A stretch of DNA of 64,000 nucleotides from contig NC_091293.1 of the NCBI RefSeq assembly GCF_038502225.1, forward strand, positions 10,695,658-10,759,657, written 5' to 3'. Within the stretch, counting starts at the first letter, position 1. Every line of letters begins with the position of its first letter. The DNA comes from Cherax quadricarinatus. Its lineage: Eukaryota; Arthropoda; Malacostraca; Decapoda; Parastacidae. The translations under genes and the position numbers were made by a program. Below, one piece after another: positions 42,033 through 53,900 of the stretch. The notes beneath the pieces are model-generated. The model made no database searches. It saw nothing but the letters and a program-made list of their open reading frames with translations, and had not been told where the DNA came from.

Positions 42033-42659
42033 GGGAAAAATGCCTGGAACTAGTGCTCATATTGGTGAATTTAAAGCCAGCAAAGGTTGGTTTGAGAGAT
42101 TTAAGAATCGTAGTGGCATACACAGTGTGATAAGGCCTGTTCTGGAAGAAAATGCCAAACAGGACCTACAGTACTCAGGAGGAAAAGGCACTCCCAGGAC
42201 ACAGTGTCTCATCAGTCATTGCTGCATCTTCAATAAAGGTAAGTGTCATTTATTCTTCATTTAGTAGAGTAGTACATGCACAATATATATTGTGCATGTA
42301 CTACTCTACTATTGTGCATGTATCCTTCTCTTTGTGTGTAGGAAAATGTATATTTCATGTGGTAAAAAAATTTTTTTCATACTTTTGGGTGTCTTGCACG
42401 GATTAATTTGATTTCCATTATTTCTTATGGGGAAAATTCATTCGCATACCGAACATTTCGCATAACAACCAGCCCTCTTGCACGGATTAAGGTCGCTATG
42501 CGGGGGTCCACTGTATACACACTTTTTTTTTTTTACAAATGTTATGGGCACATAAAAAGTACTTCATGAAAATTTAACCTTGGATAACTCATTTTAAGTT
42601 GCACACTGTACTCAAGGTTGCTGGGTCACCACTTGGAGAAAACTTGGGCCAGGACCCGT

Positions 42660-42780
42660 CCTGTTAAACATACCTGAACTATACTCACTTATTTGTGGTT
42701 GCAGGATTTGATTCTCAGATTCTGGCCTTGCTTCTTAACTTGTCACTCAAGATTCACTCCTTTGTGGCCTAGTGTACACC
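42660..42780. repeat. SINE-like fragment, second copy
   Basis: Related to 12318-12435 (TTTGTGGTTGCAGGATTTGA, then CTGGCCTTGCTTCTTAACTT). Noncoding. Confidence 0.45.
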
Positions 42781-42789
42781 TTGTAAGAT

Positions 42790-43072
42790 AGGAAAAGATT
42801 TTGTTTGGATTTTTAACCTCGGAGGGTTAGCCACACAGTGCATCAAAGGACTGTCCGTCTTATTTACATTGGGGTCCTCAGTCTTGTCCCACAGGATGTG
42901 ACCCACACTAGTCAACTAACACCCAGTACATACATGCTAGATGAACAGGACAACAGGTGTAAGGAAGCGCATCGAATTGTTTTCACCCCACTGGGAATCA
43001 AACCCAAGCCCTCAGTGTGTGAAGTGAAAGCTTTGCTAGCCAGGCCATGGGGCCCCATGGTGACTGTATAAA
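42790..43072 (-). repeat. tRNA-derived SINE
   Basis: On the minus strand: TGGCTAGCAAAGCTTTCACT (A-box-like), GGGTTTGATTCCCAG (B box), then a body including GGGTGTTAGTTGACTAGTG and GGACCCCAATGTAAATAAG. It is homologous in layout to the SINE at 18978-19253. It lacks a clear tail. Confidence 0.78.
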
Positions 43073-43404
43073 CCTCACTAAATTTTACTAAGCCTAAAAG
43101 GACAACAAGAACCTTCTCCACACTTCTAGGTGAAGAAGAATGGACATCTACAATGTAGATTATGAGAAACTTCACATTTTAATATTGACAAACAAAGAAT
43201 TTAGCTTATTTTTCAGTGTCATGAAATGTAGCTCAGTTTTTAGCCTTAAGTTGTTTACTTCACTCATTGCATTTTCACATAGCTCTGTTTCTCTGGAACA
43301 TAATAGTTGCATAAGGTGATGGTTCACTGTAGTAATTACAAGTAGGTGAATGGTTATTTTCAGTATTCACATTTTCCACACTTTCAACTTTTGTAAATCA
43401 TCTT

Positions 43405-43480
43405 TCAACAAATCAGCCGTATCCCATTGAGGCAGGGTGGCCCAAAAAGAAAAACAAGAGTTTCTCTTTTTAACTTTAAC
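43405..43480 (-). repeat. RTE 3'-signature fragment
   Basis: Contains TCCCATTGAGGCAGGGTGGCC, the RTE 3' UTR signature in minus orientation, with a following A-rich stretch. It lies immediately outside the Gypsy 3' LTR. Confidence 0.7.
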
Positions 43481-43498
43481 CCTTTCACTGTCGGTGAC

Positions 43499-45425
43499 TG
43501 TTACCAACATAGTCAGTTGGTCCCTGGGTTATAGTGCTTTTCGTAACAAACTAACAAACTTAGTACGTCTAGGGGTCTTCACTTGTAGAGGAAAAGGAAT
43601 TTTCTTAGTTTCTATTTAATTTATTAATAATCATAATAATCACTTAAATCCACCTTCTCATATTTTGCACTATGAGTAGAATGCTTTTACCATTTCTCAT
43701 TAAAACATCACAATACTAGGTCAAGTATTTACAAATGGCTCTGAGTGAGTCACGAAATATTAGTATATGTACATGCACAGGCGTTGCCTAAAAACTCGAA
43801 CACATTAATAGATTTCTTATAATAGGGTTCACTTTACAGTAAGCCCTCTTACACTACAGAGGCTTGCTCACTTGGCTTCACTTTCTCTAAGAGCTTCTTA
43901 ACCCTTTCAGGGTCCAAGGCCCAAATCTGGAGTCACGCACCAGTGTCCAAGAATTTTCAAAAAAAAAATTTGTTATTTTTTCTTATGAAATCGTAGAGAA
44001 TCTTTTTGTGAAGATAATAAAACAAAAAGTACGAAATTTGATGGAAAATTGACGAAATTATGCTCTCGCGAATTTTGATGTGTCAGCGACATTTACGAAT
44101 CGGCGATTTTGCCGACTTTGACTCCCATTTTAGGCCAATTACATTATTCCAATCAACCAAATTCTTAGCTATTTCACTAGTATTACTTCTATTCTATCGA
44201 TTGAGCACAAGAAATTGCCAGGTCAACTGTTTCAACTACAAAATAAAGTGATCGGAAATTGTTAATTTGGCCAATTTAACACAAAGTTCAAAATATTCCA
44301 ATTTCAAAATAGGGTCCAGAATAAACAATGTAGGCATTCATGGCACTAAACTAACGTTTCCTCTGTTCATTAGTTATGTTTTGAGGCTTTACAAATAAAT
44401 TCCATTTTGATTTTTTATTCACATAATGAATTTTTATTCACACCAAAAAATAGAAGATTTAATGTTATGCAATAGTGTAATAATTGTATAAATATCATCA
44501 CCATATTTGTGAATGTATATTAGACCCACCAGCTGACGTGTATTAGACGTGTGAGGTCGTTTGTTTACTCTTGAATATCGGCAAAAATTTAACATTTCCG
44601 CTACTTTGAGCTCAGTTTCAAGCCATTTCCAGTGCTAAAACCAATCAAAATCATCTCTATTTCTGTAATATGTCTTCCATTCTATCAAATGAGACCAAGA
44701 AATCACAAATACAACTATAAAAAACATACGAAAAAACACTGCGAAGTTGCTGTTTTAATCGAAAAATCATGATTTAAGTTTTTTTCTCTCATTATACACA
44801 GTGTGCTGCAGGATCTGTTTTATGTGGTGCACACATACCACATAGATGTATTCTCTCATATCTAGGCCCAAATGTACCACTCACAGTTTATCAGAGTGAG
44901 CTGAGCTCATGGCGTAGATCTACGGTTTGGACCCTGAACGTAAAGCCGTAGATCTACGGGACGGACCCTGAAAGGGTTAACCGCCTTCTCCAACCGAGAT
45001 AAGTCTTAGCAATGAGTTCCCGAAAATTCCTGGGATTTTCTAGGGAGGCGAATGGTGGTTTTAGAGGTGGATACTCCCCTAGACCCTTCCTGGTCCAGAG
45101 GAAAGTATGAACTGCACAAAGTGAGGCTTTACCAGCCCACTTTGACTTGGTCGGAGCAGGTGTTGAGCAGTTCAAAACACCTACTGGTGCTTGGCCAGAT
45201 CGCACCAGCAGTTGAGACTAATTAAACAACCTACTGTACCTATATACAAAGCTAAGTAATACGACCAGATAATATTATAAAGTCAAGTAAATCCATTTTA
45301 GCTACTAATGGAATTACTCCTGAATATAATATTAAGTGAAATAGCAAAAATAACATGTAAAAGTATACCATTGTGATAATAACAAGTAGAAACGGTCTAC
45401 TTAAAATTAACAAAAGGGTGTAACA
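43499..45425 (-). repeat. Gypsy 3' LTR with a nested MITE
   Basis: On the plus strand it starts TGTTACC and ends GGGTGTAACA, that is TG...CA in element sense. Without the 1075-bp MITE and TTAA duplication it is about 848 bp. It matches 53085-53900 with roughly a dozen substitutions plus a few short indels. A possible target duplication cannot be tested because the other LTR is truncated. Confidence 0.9.
43902..44976. mobile_element. 1075-bp TTAA MITE in the Gypsy 3' LTR
   Basis: TTAA at 43898-43901 and 44977-44980, perfect terminal repeats CCCTTTCAGGGTCC and GGACCCTGAAAGGG. The 5' LTR shows the empty site (GAGCTTCTTAACTGCC). The internal landmarks are those of the other piggyBac-family MITEs. 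Confidence 0.95.
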
Positions 45426-45433
45426 CCCCCTTC
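45426..45433 (-). other. Polypurine tract
   Basis: In element sense GAAGGGGG immediately precedes the LTR start TGTTACACCC. It primes plus-strand DNA synthesis in this class of element. Confidence 0.75.
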
Positions 45434-45947
45434 ACACGACCAAATGTCGCACTGACAATAGAACAAAAATAACCCTGAATCTTTTAGATACAGTAGAAGA
45501 ACTGAAATACCAATATAGCAAGACCGATATACATTTCACCACCAATTCGTCCCAGACAGTCTTCTTCATATGTTCTGAGGGTATTCAAGGAGGATATTGT
45601 TTAGACGACAGACATCCGCCTCAACAGAATTGGGTTTTCTCTCTTGGCCTTGGGTGACACGAATGCTGTCTCTCAAGCAAGATGTAAGGACACAGCAACT
45701 GGTCTCCAAGTTCATCCTCCATAACTAAACTGTAAACAGTACCACTCATTCACATAACTGTAGGCAAAAAAGGAAACATTAGGCTTAAGTTAGAACAGGG
45801 GCATGCTGGTGCGACGGTCTTAAGGGCAGGACAAAGCATCCGCAATTACATTATGTTTGCCCTTTATGTGTAGGATTTTAATAGAAAAAGGTTGTATTCT
45901 AAGGGCCCACCTCTGTATTCTGGCATTCTTAGCCTTCATGGTATTAA

Positions 45948-46891
45948 CCCTTTGACTGTTTTCGACGTATAAATACGTCTTACGAGCCAATGTTTCTGAC
46001 GTATATATACTCAATAATTCTAGCGGCTTTAAATCAAGCAGGAGAAAGCTGGTAGGCCCACATGTGAGAGAATGGGTCTGTGTGGTCAGTGTGCACCACA
46101 TAAAAAAATCCTGCAGCACACATTGCGTAATGAGAAAAAAATACTCTTGATCGTTTTTTTGGATTAAAACACCGACTTTGAGGTGTATTTTCGTATAGTA
46201 TTTATCGTTGTATTTGCGATTTCATGGTCTTAGGTGATAAAATGGAAAACATATTTCAGAAATAGAGATGATTTTCATTACTTTGACGATGAAAACGACC
46301 TTGAAACTGAGCTCAAAGTAGCGGAAATGTTCGATTTTTACCAGTGTTCAGGAGTAAACAAATCACACCACACGTCCAATACACGTCAACTGGGGAGTCT
46401 AATATTCTTTCACTAGTGCACTGATATTATTTATACCATTTTTACAATAATGCAGTAGTCTGCATAACAGTAAATTTTGTATTTTTTTGTATGAATAAAA
46501 AATCAAAATAGAAAGCAATAATAATATAAGAGGGGCCTAGAGATGTGACTAATGAACAGAGCATATGTTAATTTAGTGCCACAAATGTCTACCTTGTTTA
46601 TTCTGGACCCTATTTTGAAATTGGCATCTTTTTTAGTTTGCGTGAAATTGGCCAAATTGCCAATTTCTGACCATACTGGGTAGTCCAAATTAGTAAATGG
46701 GAGGTTTCTTGTACTCAGCTGATAGATAAAATGGAGTTCTAAAGAAATAGCTATGAGTTTGGTCAACTGGAACAATGGAATTGGCTGAAAATAGGGCTCA
46801 AAGTCGGCGAAATCGCTGATACGCATATGTCGCCGAGACCGCTAACTTCGCGGTAGCATAATTCCATGAGTTTTCGACCAAATTTCGAACT
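45948..46891. mobile_element. TTAA MITE remnant replacing the middle of RNase H
   Basis: The left end is TTAA (45944-45947) plus CCCTTTGACTGTTTT. The right end is lost: the MITE stops at 46891, about 110-130 bp short of its terminus, and abuts the RNase H text (HIDASSYAVG on the minus strand). The RNase H segment expected between this and AKNARIQRWAL is missing, so a deletion followed or accompanied the insertion. Confidence 0.88.
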
Positions 46892-48273
46892 GACCCAACA
46901 GCATAACTGCTGGCATCTATATGTAACAGGAAGGGAAAGTTAAAATCAGGGCTTTTCAATACTGGAGAAGAGTTCAATAACCGCTTTAACCTATTGAAAG
47001 CCACATTACATTCCTCAGACCAAGAGAATTTGATTTTAGAACTAGTTAGCGCGAAAAGGGGGGCAGCTACGTATGAAAAGTTAGGGCAGAATCTTCTATA
47101 ATACCCAGCCATTCCCAAAAATCTCTGCACTCCTTTTCTGTCTCTTGGTATAGGAAAGTCTGCAGTGGCTCACTTTTGCACTGATGGTGCCACCGTCCCC
47201 TGACCTATGTTGAACCCCAAATACTTAATCCTTGCTTGTCCAAATTTGCATTTGGCTAAGTTGATGGTAAAATTATAAGCATCTGATTTCTTAAAAAGAG
47301 CCTCCAGACAGACTAAATATGAACTCCACTCATCACTAAAGACTACTAGGTCGTCGAGGTAGGCTTCAACCTCCTCAAGGTTACAAGTAAGGTCATGAGT
47401 CGCTGGAACTTGGATGCCGCATTGCACAACCCGAATGGGGTAACCAAGTAGTTGAACAAGCCTCCATGCACTGTAAATGCTGATATGTCCTGAGCACAGT
47501 CTGTCAGGGGCACTTGATAGTAGCCGTGCAGTAAGTCCAGCCGGCTCACATACTTGGCTCCGGCAACCATATCGATTAAATCATCTACCCTAGGCAAAGG
47601 GTAACCATCAGGAACTGTGACGGAATTCACCTTACTATAATCCGTACACATATGATAGGTACCATCTGACTTTGGGACTAACACACAAGGCGAGGCCCAT
47701 GGGCTTTTACTTCGTTCAATTAGTCCATGGGTCAGCAAAAAGTTGATTTCCTCCTTTAAAGCTTGGTGTTTAATAGGGCTTAAGCGATAAGGGGACTGCT
47801 TGATGGGCGCAGCTCCTTGGACATCCACGTCGTGTGTCCCCAACGTGCAACGCTTATGTATATCGCCAAACAATGATGGGTACTTCAAATTCACATTTTT
47901 CACTGCTTTGGCTTGGCCACAGGCCAGATCTTGTAAAAAATCGTCCAGGGATCATAGAACTTGAGGGTTTCTAAGACGGACTTCTATTCCTTTGGAGCAG
48001 TCCTCCAAATCCTCAGCTTCTTGCTGGGACTCTAGAAGAATGGCAGCAGTCGGGGCTAACCCTCCATAATATCTCTTCAATTGGTTATCATGGTATGTAT
48101 GGTCTGATTTCTTTTTCCCCGGGGTACGAACCAGGTAATTCGCTTCACTTAGTTTTTTAATGACTTCCAAAGGTCCCTCATATCTTGGTTTCAGTGCATG
48201 TCCGGGCATGATTTTTTGAGCCAATACTTTTCTCCGATGTTGAAAGAGCGAAAGGCTGCATATTCATCATATT

Positions 48274-48690
48274 TTTTTTTATATTAACACACTGGCTGAT
48301 TCCCACCAAGGCAGGGTGGCCCAAAAGAGAAAAACTTTCACCATCATTCACTCCACCACTGTCTTGCCAGAAGGGTGCTTTACACTACAGTTTTTAAACT
48401 GCAACATTAACACCCCTTCTTCAGAGTGCAAGCGCTGTACTTCCCATCTCCAGGACTCAAATCCGGCCTGCCGGTTTCCCTGAATCCCTTCATAAGTGTT
48501 ACTTTGCTCACACTCCAACAGCACGTCAAGTATTAAAAACCATTTGTCTCCATTCACTCCTATCAAACACGCTCACGCATTCCTGCTGGAAGTCCAAGCC
48601 CCTCGCACACAAAACCTTTAACCCCTCCCTCCAACCTTTTCTAGGCCGACCCCTACCCCGCCTTCCTTCCACTACAGACTGATACACTCT
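48274..48690 (-). mobile_element. RTE 3' end inserted in the Gypsy pol
   Basis: A 5'-truncated RTE copy with poly(T) near 48272-48280, the 3' signature (CCACCAAGGCAGGGTGGCCC), 3' UTR and the last part of the tail domain. It is flanked by the 7-bp duplication TCATATT (48267-48273 and 48691-48697). Removing it restores an uninterrupted reading frame (KMKLQYDEYAAFRS). Confidence 0.9.
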
Positions 48691-49302
48691 TCATATTGTA
48701 GTTTCATTTTAGCCTGGGCTTTCTTCAAGTTCTCTGCGGCTAGGTTCCTCGTAAAAATGAGGTGTTCCTGCATCAAAGCCGGGCACACCTGAACTGACGG
48801 AGTACGTCTTCTGGTCCATACATCTTTCAATACTGCCACGGGTCCATGTACCGTTTAACTATATATTAACTTAAAAGGGCTATACCCTAGACTTTCCTGT
48901 TCACTTTCCCTTACGGCCAGGAGAAGGAAAGGAATGCTCTCGTCCCAGTCTTTACTGAATTGTTCGCAGTAGGAATGCATCATCACCTTCAGTGTTTGAT
49001 GAAACCATTCCAGTGCTCCTTGGAACTGGGGCCAATAGCTCGTAGCGAGGATAGATCTATACCAAGCCATGACATGGCCTCCTTGAAGATTTTTGAAGTG
49101 AAGTTTGATCCTTGATCGGATTGGATCTCACGAGGCACCCCTACCTGTGAGAAAAACTTCTTAAAGCGCGGACTATTGCATGAGCATTTATTTTCCTCGT
49201 GGGGATGGCCTCGATGTAACGGGTGGCAGAATCCATTATAGTGAATAGGTACTGATTTCCCGCCTTGTTCCTGGGGAGTGGACCTACGCAATCAATGATT
49301 AA

Positions 49303-50373
49303 CCCTTTGAGGGTCGACAGGCCCTCTCCGAGACTCGTTCTCAGGGTTGGCCAAGTTTAAAAAAAAAAAAATAATTTTTTCTTATGAAAAGATAGAGAAT
49401 CTTTTCCTGATCATAATGACACCAAAAATATGAAATTTGATGCAAAACTTACGGAATTATGCTCTCGCGAAGTTAGCGGTCTTGGCGATGTTTACGCATC
49501 GGCAATTTTGCCCACTTTGAGCCCCATTTTCGGTGAGTTCCACTGTACTAGTCGACAAAAAACATGAATATTTCGCTAGAACTCCATTTTTTCTATTGAA
49601 TGAGTGCAAGAAACCACCCATTTACAAATTTCAACTATCCAGTACAGTGGTCAGAATTTAGCAATTTTGCCAATTTCACACAAATTTCAAAAGATGCCAA
49701 TTTCCAAATAGGGTCCAGAACAAACAAGAAATACATTCCTGACACTAAAATGACATTTCCTCTGTTCATTAGTCACGTCTCAAGGCCCCTCTTACATTCT
49801 TTTGCTTTCCACTTCGAATTTTTATTCTCACAAGAAATAGAAGATTTACTGTTATGCAGACTACGGCATTAGTGTAAAAAATGGTACGAATCATATTGGC
49901 GCACTTGCAAAAGAATATTAGACTCACCAGTTGACGTGTATTGGACGCTTGGCATGATTTGTTTACTTTTGAACTTTGGTAAAAATCGATCATTTCTGCT
50001 ACTTTGAGCTCAATTTCAAGGTACTTTTCATTGTAAAACCAGTCAAAATAATCTCAATTTCTATGATATGCCTTCCGTTCTATAAAATGAGACCAAGAAA
50101 ACTAGAATACAACAATAAATACCATACGAAAATACAGTACAAAATCGCTGTTTTATTCCCAAAAAACGGTCAAAGTTTTTTTTTCCTCATTATGCACTGT
50201 GTGCTGCAGGATTTTTTTTATACCGTGCACACTGACCACATAGACCCATTCTTTCATATGGAGGCCTACCAGCTTTCTCCCACTAGATTTGAGGGCGCTA
50301 GAATTTAGGCGTACTAGTACGTCAAAAACCCTGGGTCGTAAGCCATACTAGTACGTCTGAAACCCTCAAAGGG
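49303..50373. mobile_element. 1071-bp TTAA MITE in the Gypsy integrase
   Basis: TTAA at 49299-49302 and 50374-50377, termini CCCTTTGAGGGT and ACCCTCAAAGGG. It separates the integrase zinc domain from the catalytic core. Same length as the MITE at 10537-11607. Confidence 0.95.
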
Positions 50374-53063
50374 TTAAACGGGAAAAAGGCTCGCCATCTG
50401 AGGTGATACGACAGAGAGGAGCTGGAGGCGGGGTATGAGCAGGTTTTCTGATGGTCTGACAGACCTGGCAACTGCGAAGATGTTCCACCATGGTTTCCCA
50501 CATTCTAGGCCAAAAAAAAGTATTTTGACAACTTTACCATTGTTTTCCTTACTCCCAGATGTCCTCCCATTGGACTATTATGGGCGACCTCCAATGCAAG
50601 CTCACGATAAATCCTAGGTAGGATTAATACATGCTAGGCCTTGGCAAAAGATGCCCCTAGAGAATGTCTTCTGGTGGATTTCTTCATAAGTATACCGCTA
50701 CTAGAATAAACACAGTCCTCTAATTTCTCGGCCTCTTCTTCCGCTACCACCAGCTTTCTTACTTTCTCCAACGAGGGGTCTTCTATCTGTGCTTGGATTA
50801 GATCTTCAGGTCTAAACTTTTTAGCACCTAAAAAATCTAAAGTTGAGTCTAGCCCTGCAGACACAGACATTGCATCCTTGGGCCAGTGGGTTGCACTAAA
50901 CAATAGGTTCAAACCCAGATCAGCTTTGTCCTCTTCTTCCTCTGTTGATTCAGGAGGTAACCTGGTTGTTGCCATGGACCTAGTGACAACTCCCAGTGGA
51001 AATAATGATAGGTCCTTCCTATGAGCCTCAACCACGTAATCCTCTCCCGAGGTATTTTCTATCACCAGAGGTTCTTTCTTGATTCCTTCGCAGCATAGGT
51101 CATATCCTATCAGTAGGTCAGCAGACTTAATAGGAAATCCTTCGTCTGATATACCGACAGTCGCATATCCTTTATAGCAACCCAGGTCTAGGTATATCCT
51201 ATGGAGGGGAACTCTAGAGACGGCTCCTCCATAAGCCTCCAGAAGTGCATCTATCTTCGTATAAGTGCGGTCAGATAAAGAGAGGATTCCCTTTTTTAAT
51301 AACGTCAAGTAACTCCCCGTATCCCTATAGGTTTTAACAGGTACCACTTGACATTTGTCAATACCAGCTTTTCCTTCTGAAAAATATGGGCTCATTGCCT
51401 TTTCAATTTCTTGCCCTGAGATGGCCCTCGTCTCTGGTCATCTCGGTGAAACGGTCTTCGGTCCTGCTGGCTCTAGATCCGCCTGTAGACACCCCTGCGT
51501 GTGGGCTACTGAAGACACCATCTGCATGGGAGTACCTTCTCGATACTTATTTTTCCTATCCCTTTCCAGCTGATAACATTGGTTTCTCACATGACCTCCA
51601 TTTTGGCAATATGAACAGGACAAGCTCTTCCTGGCTTTATACACCTCCCGGTTCTGTCGTGGTTGAAACCGGTCACCATTGCATGGCTTATCCAGGGCTC
51701 GAGAGGTCACTGCTTCTGAAGGAAACTTTTGGCGAGGTTCTGTTCTTGACTTAACTGGTCAAACCTTCTGGCCCAATTTTACTGCTTCCTCTCTGGATGT
51801 TCTATCACGGATCAGCTGGCTGGAGATCTCGTAGCGATCGGCCAGTGCAACGGTTTCCATCACATCAGGTGTTGGATGGTCGATCAGGAACTTCTGCAAA
51901 TCCCCAGATATAGAATTATAGAAATCCTCTTGTAGTATTAATTGGGTTAGGCTGCTTACGGTGTTGCTTTGTGAGGCTCTTTGCCACCTCTCGAAAGCTA
52001 CTTTCTTCTGCCTGGTGAAGTCCACCCAAGTTTGCTCTGGTAACCTTTGCAGAGTACGGAAGGCTTGCTGGTAGCTCAAAGGGATTAGATCATAGGTCTC
52101 CAGTATGACCTTTTTGACAGTCATGTTGTACTTTTCGTAAGGCAAAGCCGTGGTACATTCTCGAGCTTTACCAGTCAGCGTTGTATGCAACAAGACAGCC
52201 CAGAATTTTCGGAGCCACTGCATAGCTCGAGCCTGATTTTCGAATGTATCGAAGTGTCCAGATCAGACTCGCAAAACTTGGGAACCAAAGATGCTGCTTT
52301 ATGAATGTCGAAAGGATTTCTGGGGGCCTCGGGCCTCACAACTCCTTCCCTTTGCCGCTGACGCTCGTAGAGTATGGTGTCCCTCTCGAACTCTTCTGCA
52401 TTAAGCTTCCTTTGGGCTTCTATTTGGGCCATTTGTAAAATAATAAGGCGCTCCATTCTTTCGAACTGGCTCTGTGATATGGGCCCAGTTGGTAGTGGAG
52501 GAGTTGGGGGATGCAAGTTTTCCCGTCTTTCCTTGGGTCGAGCACCTGCGCCGGGTGCTTCAAGTGAACCAGGGTCGGAAACTGGGTGATTAGACACCCC
52601 AATTTCAGGCACCTCTCCCAGGGATGTCAGCTCACCAGCAGCTTCCTTTGATTCTGGCTCAGCCACATCAGAGGGTAGGGAAGTTGGAAGGCCACCAAGT
52701 TCAAGTCCTTCTGCTCCAAACGGTCAGTCAAAGTCTTCAAATTGAAATATTAGACTTGCTTCGTCAATATCGTCAATGTCATCCACCGTCCCTTGTTCCG
52801 GAAACAGCATGTTTCTCAAAATAGATCGAGTGGTCTCGGCGGTGTAATATTTGTTATACTTCACTCCTAGGCGTACGGCAATTTACCAGCGCTTCTGAAG
52901 TTTTAAAGACTTCAAATCCTCCAAGGTTAACTCATGTATTAACTGCTGTATTTGAGCCTCCATAGTGAACTTTATGGGTACCTGAACAGCAGCTCACTTT
53001 CAGGGGATTGGCACTTACTTCCTAGGGCTGATATTTCCTCCAGTACCTTGGATCAGAGAGCAA

Positions 53064-53081
53064 ATCCTGGACAGGCCCCCA
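53064..53081 (-). other. Primer-binding site, tRNA-Pro type
   Basis: In element sense TGGGGGCCTGTCCAGGAT follows the LTR after three bases. It differs at three positions from the proline-tRNA primer-binding site used by many retroviruses (TGGGGGCTCGTCCGGGAT, from memory). Confidence 0.7.
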
Positions 53082-53084
53082 CTT

Positions 53085-53900
53085 TGTTACGAACATAGTC
53101 AGTTGGTCCCTGGGTTATAGTGCTTTTCGTAACAAACTAACAAACTTAGTGTCTAGGGGTCTTCACTTGTAGAGGAAAAGGGATTTTCTTAGTTTCTATT
53201 TAATTTATTAATAATCATAATAATCGCTTAAATCCACCTTCTCATATTTTGCACTATGAGTAGAATGCTTTTACCATTTCTCATTAAAACATCACAGTAC
53301 TAGGTCAAGTATTTACAAATGGCTCTGAGTGAGTCACGAAATATTAGTACTATATGCACATGCACAGGCGTTGCCTAAAAACTCGAACACATTAATAGAT
53401 TTCTTATAATAGGGTTCACTTTACAGTAAGCCCTCTTACACTACAGAGGCTTGCTCACTTGGCTTCACTTTCTCTAAGAGCTTCTTAACTGCCTTCTCCA
53501 ACCGAGATAAGTCTTAGCAATGAGTTCCCGAAAATTCCTGGGATTTTCTAGTGAGGCGAATGGTGGTTTTAGAGGTGGATACTCCCCTAGACCCTTCCTG
53601 GTCCAGAGGAAGGTATGAACTGCACAAAGTGAGGCTTTACCAGCCCACTTTGACTTGGTCGGAGCAGGTGTTGAGCAGTTCAAAACACCTACTGGTGCTT
53701 GGCTAGGTCGCACCAGCAGTTGAGACTAATTAAACAACCTACCTATATACAAAGCTAAGTAATACAACCAGATAATATAAAGTCGAGTAAATCCATTTTA
53801 GCTACTAATGGAATTACTCCTGAATATAATATTAAGTGAAATAGCAAAAATAACATGTAAAAGTATACTATTGTGATAACAAGTAGAAACAGTCTACTTA
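53085..53900 (-). repeat. Gypsy 5' LTR, truncated
   Basis: Matches the 3' LTR from its TGTTAC end up to AGTCTACTTA at 53900, then abruptly becomes Tigger sequence. The first 22 bp of the LTR in element sense are missing. Confidence 0.92.

Larger units (their letters stand above)
41085..42513 (+). mobile_element. Tigger, CATACCG subfamily, internally rearranged
   Basis: TA at 41083-41084 and 42514-42515, ends CAGTGGACCCCCGCATACCG and GCTATGCGGGGGTCCACTG. Subterminal words are CGCATACCG, repeated at 41096-41172 and again at 42443. The interior keeps the transposase start (41356), a 21-bp minisatellite, a SINE piece, the GWFERFKNRSG segment and the 3' end. The catalytic domain is deleted. The palindrome TGCACAATATATATTGTGCA lies at 42277-42296. 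Confidence 0.9.
45820..52963 (-). pseudogene. Gypsy gag-pol polyprotein, broken
   Basis: In element order: a start at 52963 (MEAQIQQLIHELTLEDLKSL) with stops near 52885 and 52737; a Pro-rich part; a SCAN-like gag (52223-51759, motifs TTLTGKARECTTALPYEKYN, LILQEDFYNSISGDLQKFLI, ETVALADRYE); a CCHC knuckle (CSYCQNGGHVRNQC); protease (51395 onward, YRDTGS); the integrase HHCC zinc domain (about 50600-50440, AHNSPMGGHLGVRKT, SCQVCQ); the integrase core with Asp near 49246, Asp in QSDQGSNF and Glu in GALEWFHQT; the integrase end (48224-47952); reverse transcriptase (47903-46892: SRLDLLHGYYQVPLT, AYLDDLVVF); and RNase H (HIDASSYAVG, then GKHNVIADALS). Protease and zinc domain share a frame apart from one stop, as do the integrase end and reverse transcriptase. 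Frameshifts lie near 52220, 50510, 49165 and 47400. Confidence 0.9.
43499..53900 (-). mobile_element. Gmr1-like Ty3/Gypsy retrotransposon (integrase before reverse transcriptase)
   Basis: A minus-strand element with 3' LTR (43499-45425), polypurine tract, one long gag-pol frame, primer-binding site and a 5' LTR that lacks its last 22 bp. Domain order from 5' to 3' is gag (SCAN-like, zinc knuckle), protease, integrase, reverse transcriptase, RNase H. That order is normal in Ty1/Copia but in Ty3/Gypsy is known from the Gmr1-like group (established knowledge). It is nested with three TTAA MITEs (43902-44976, 45948-46891, 49303-50373) and an RTE 3' end (48274-48690). It carries numerous stops and frameshifts. 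Confidence 0.9.

Noticed and set aside
43499..53900. Endogenous retrovirus with an envelope gene
   Set aside because: After RNase H only about 390 bp remain before the polypurine tract, with no open frame or signal/transmembrane segment, so there is no env.
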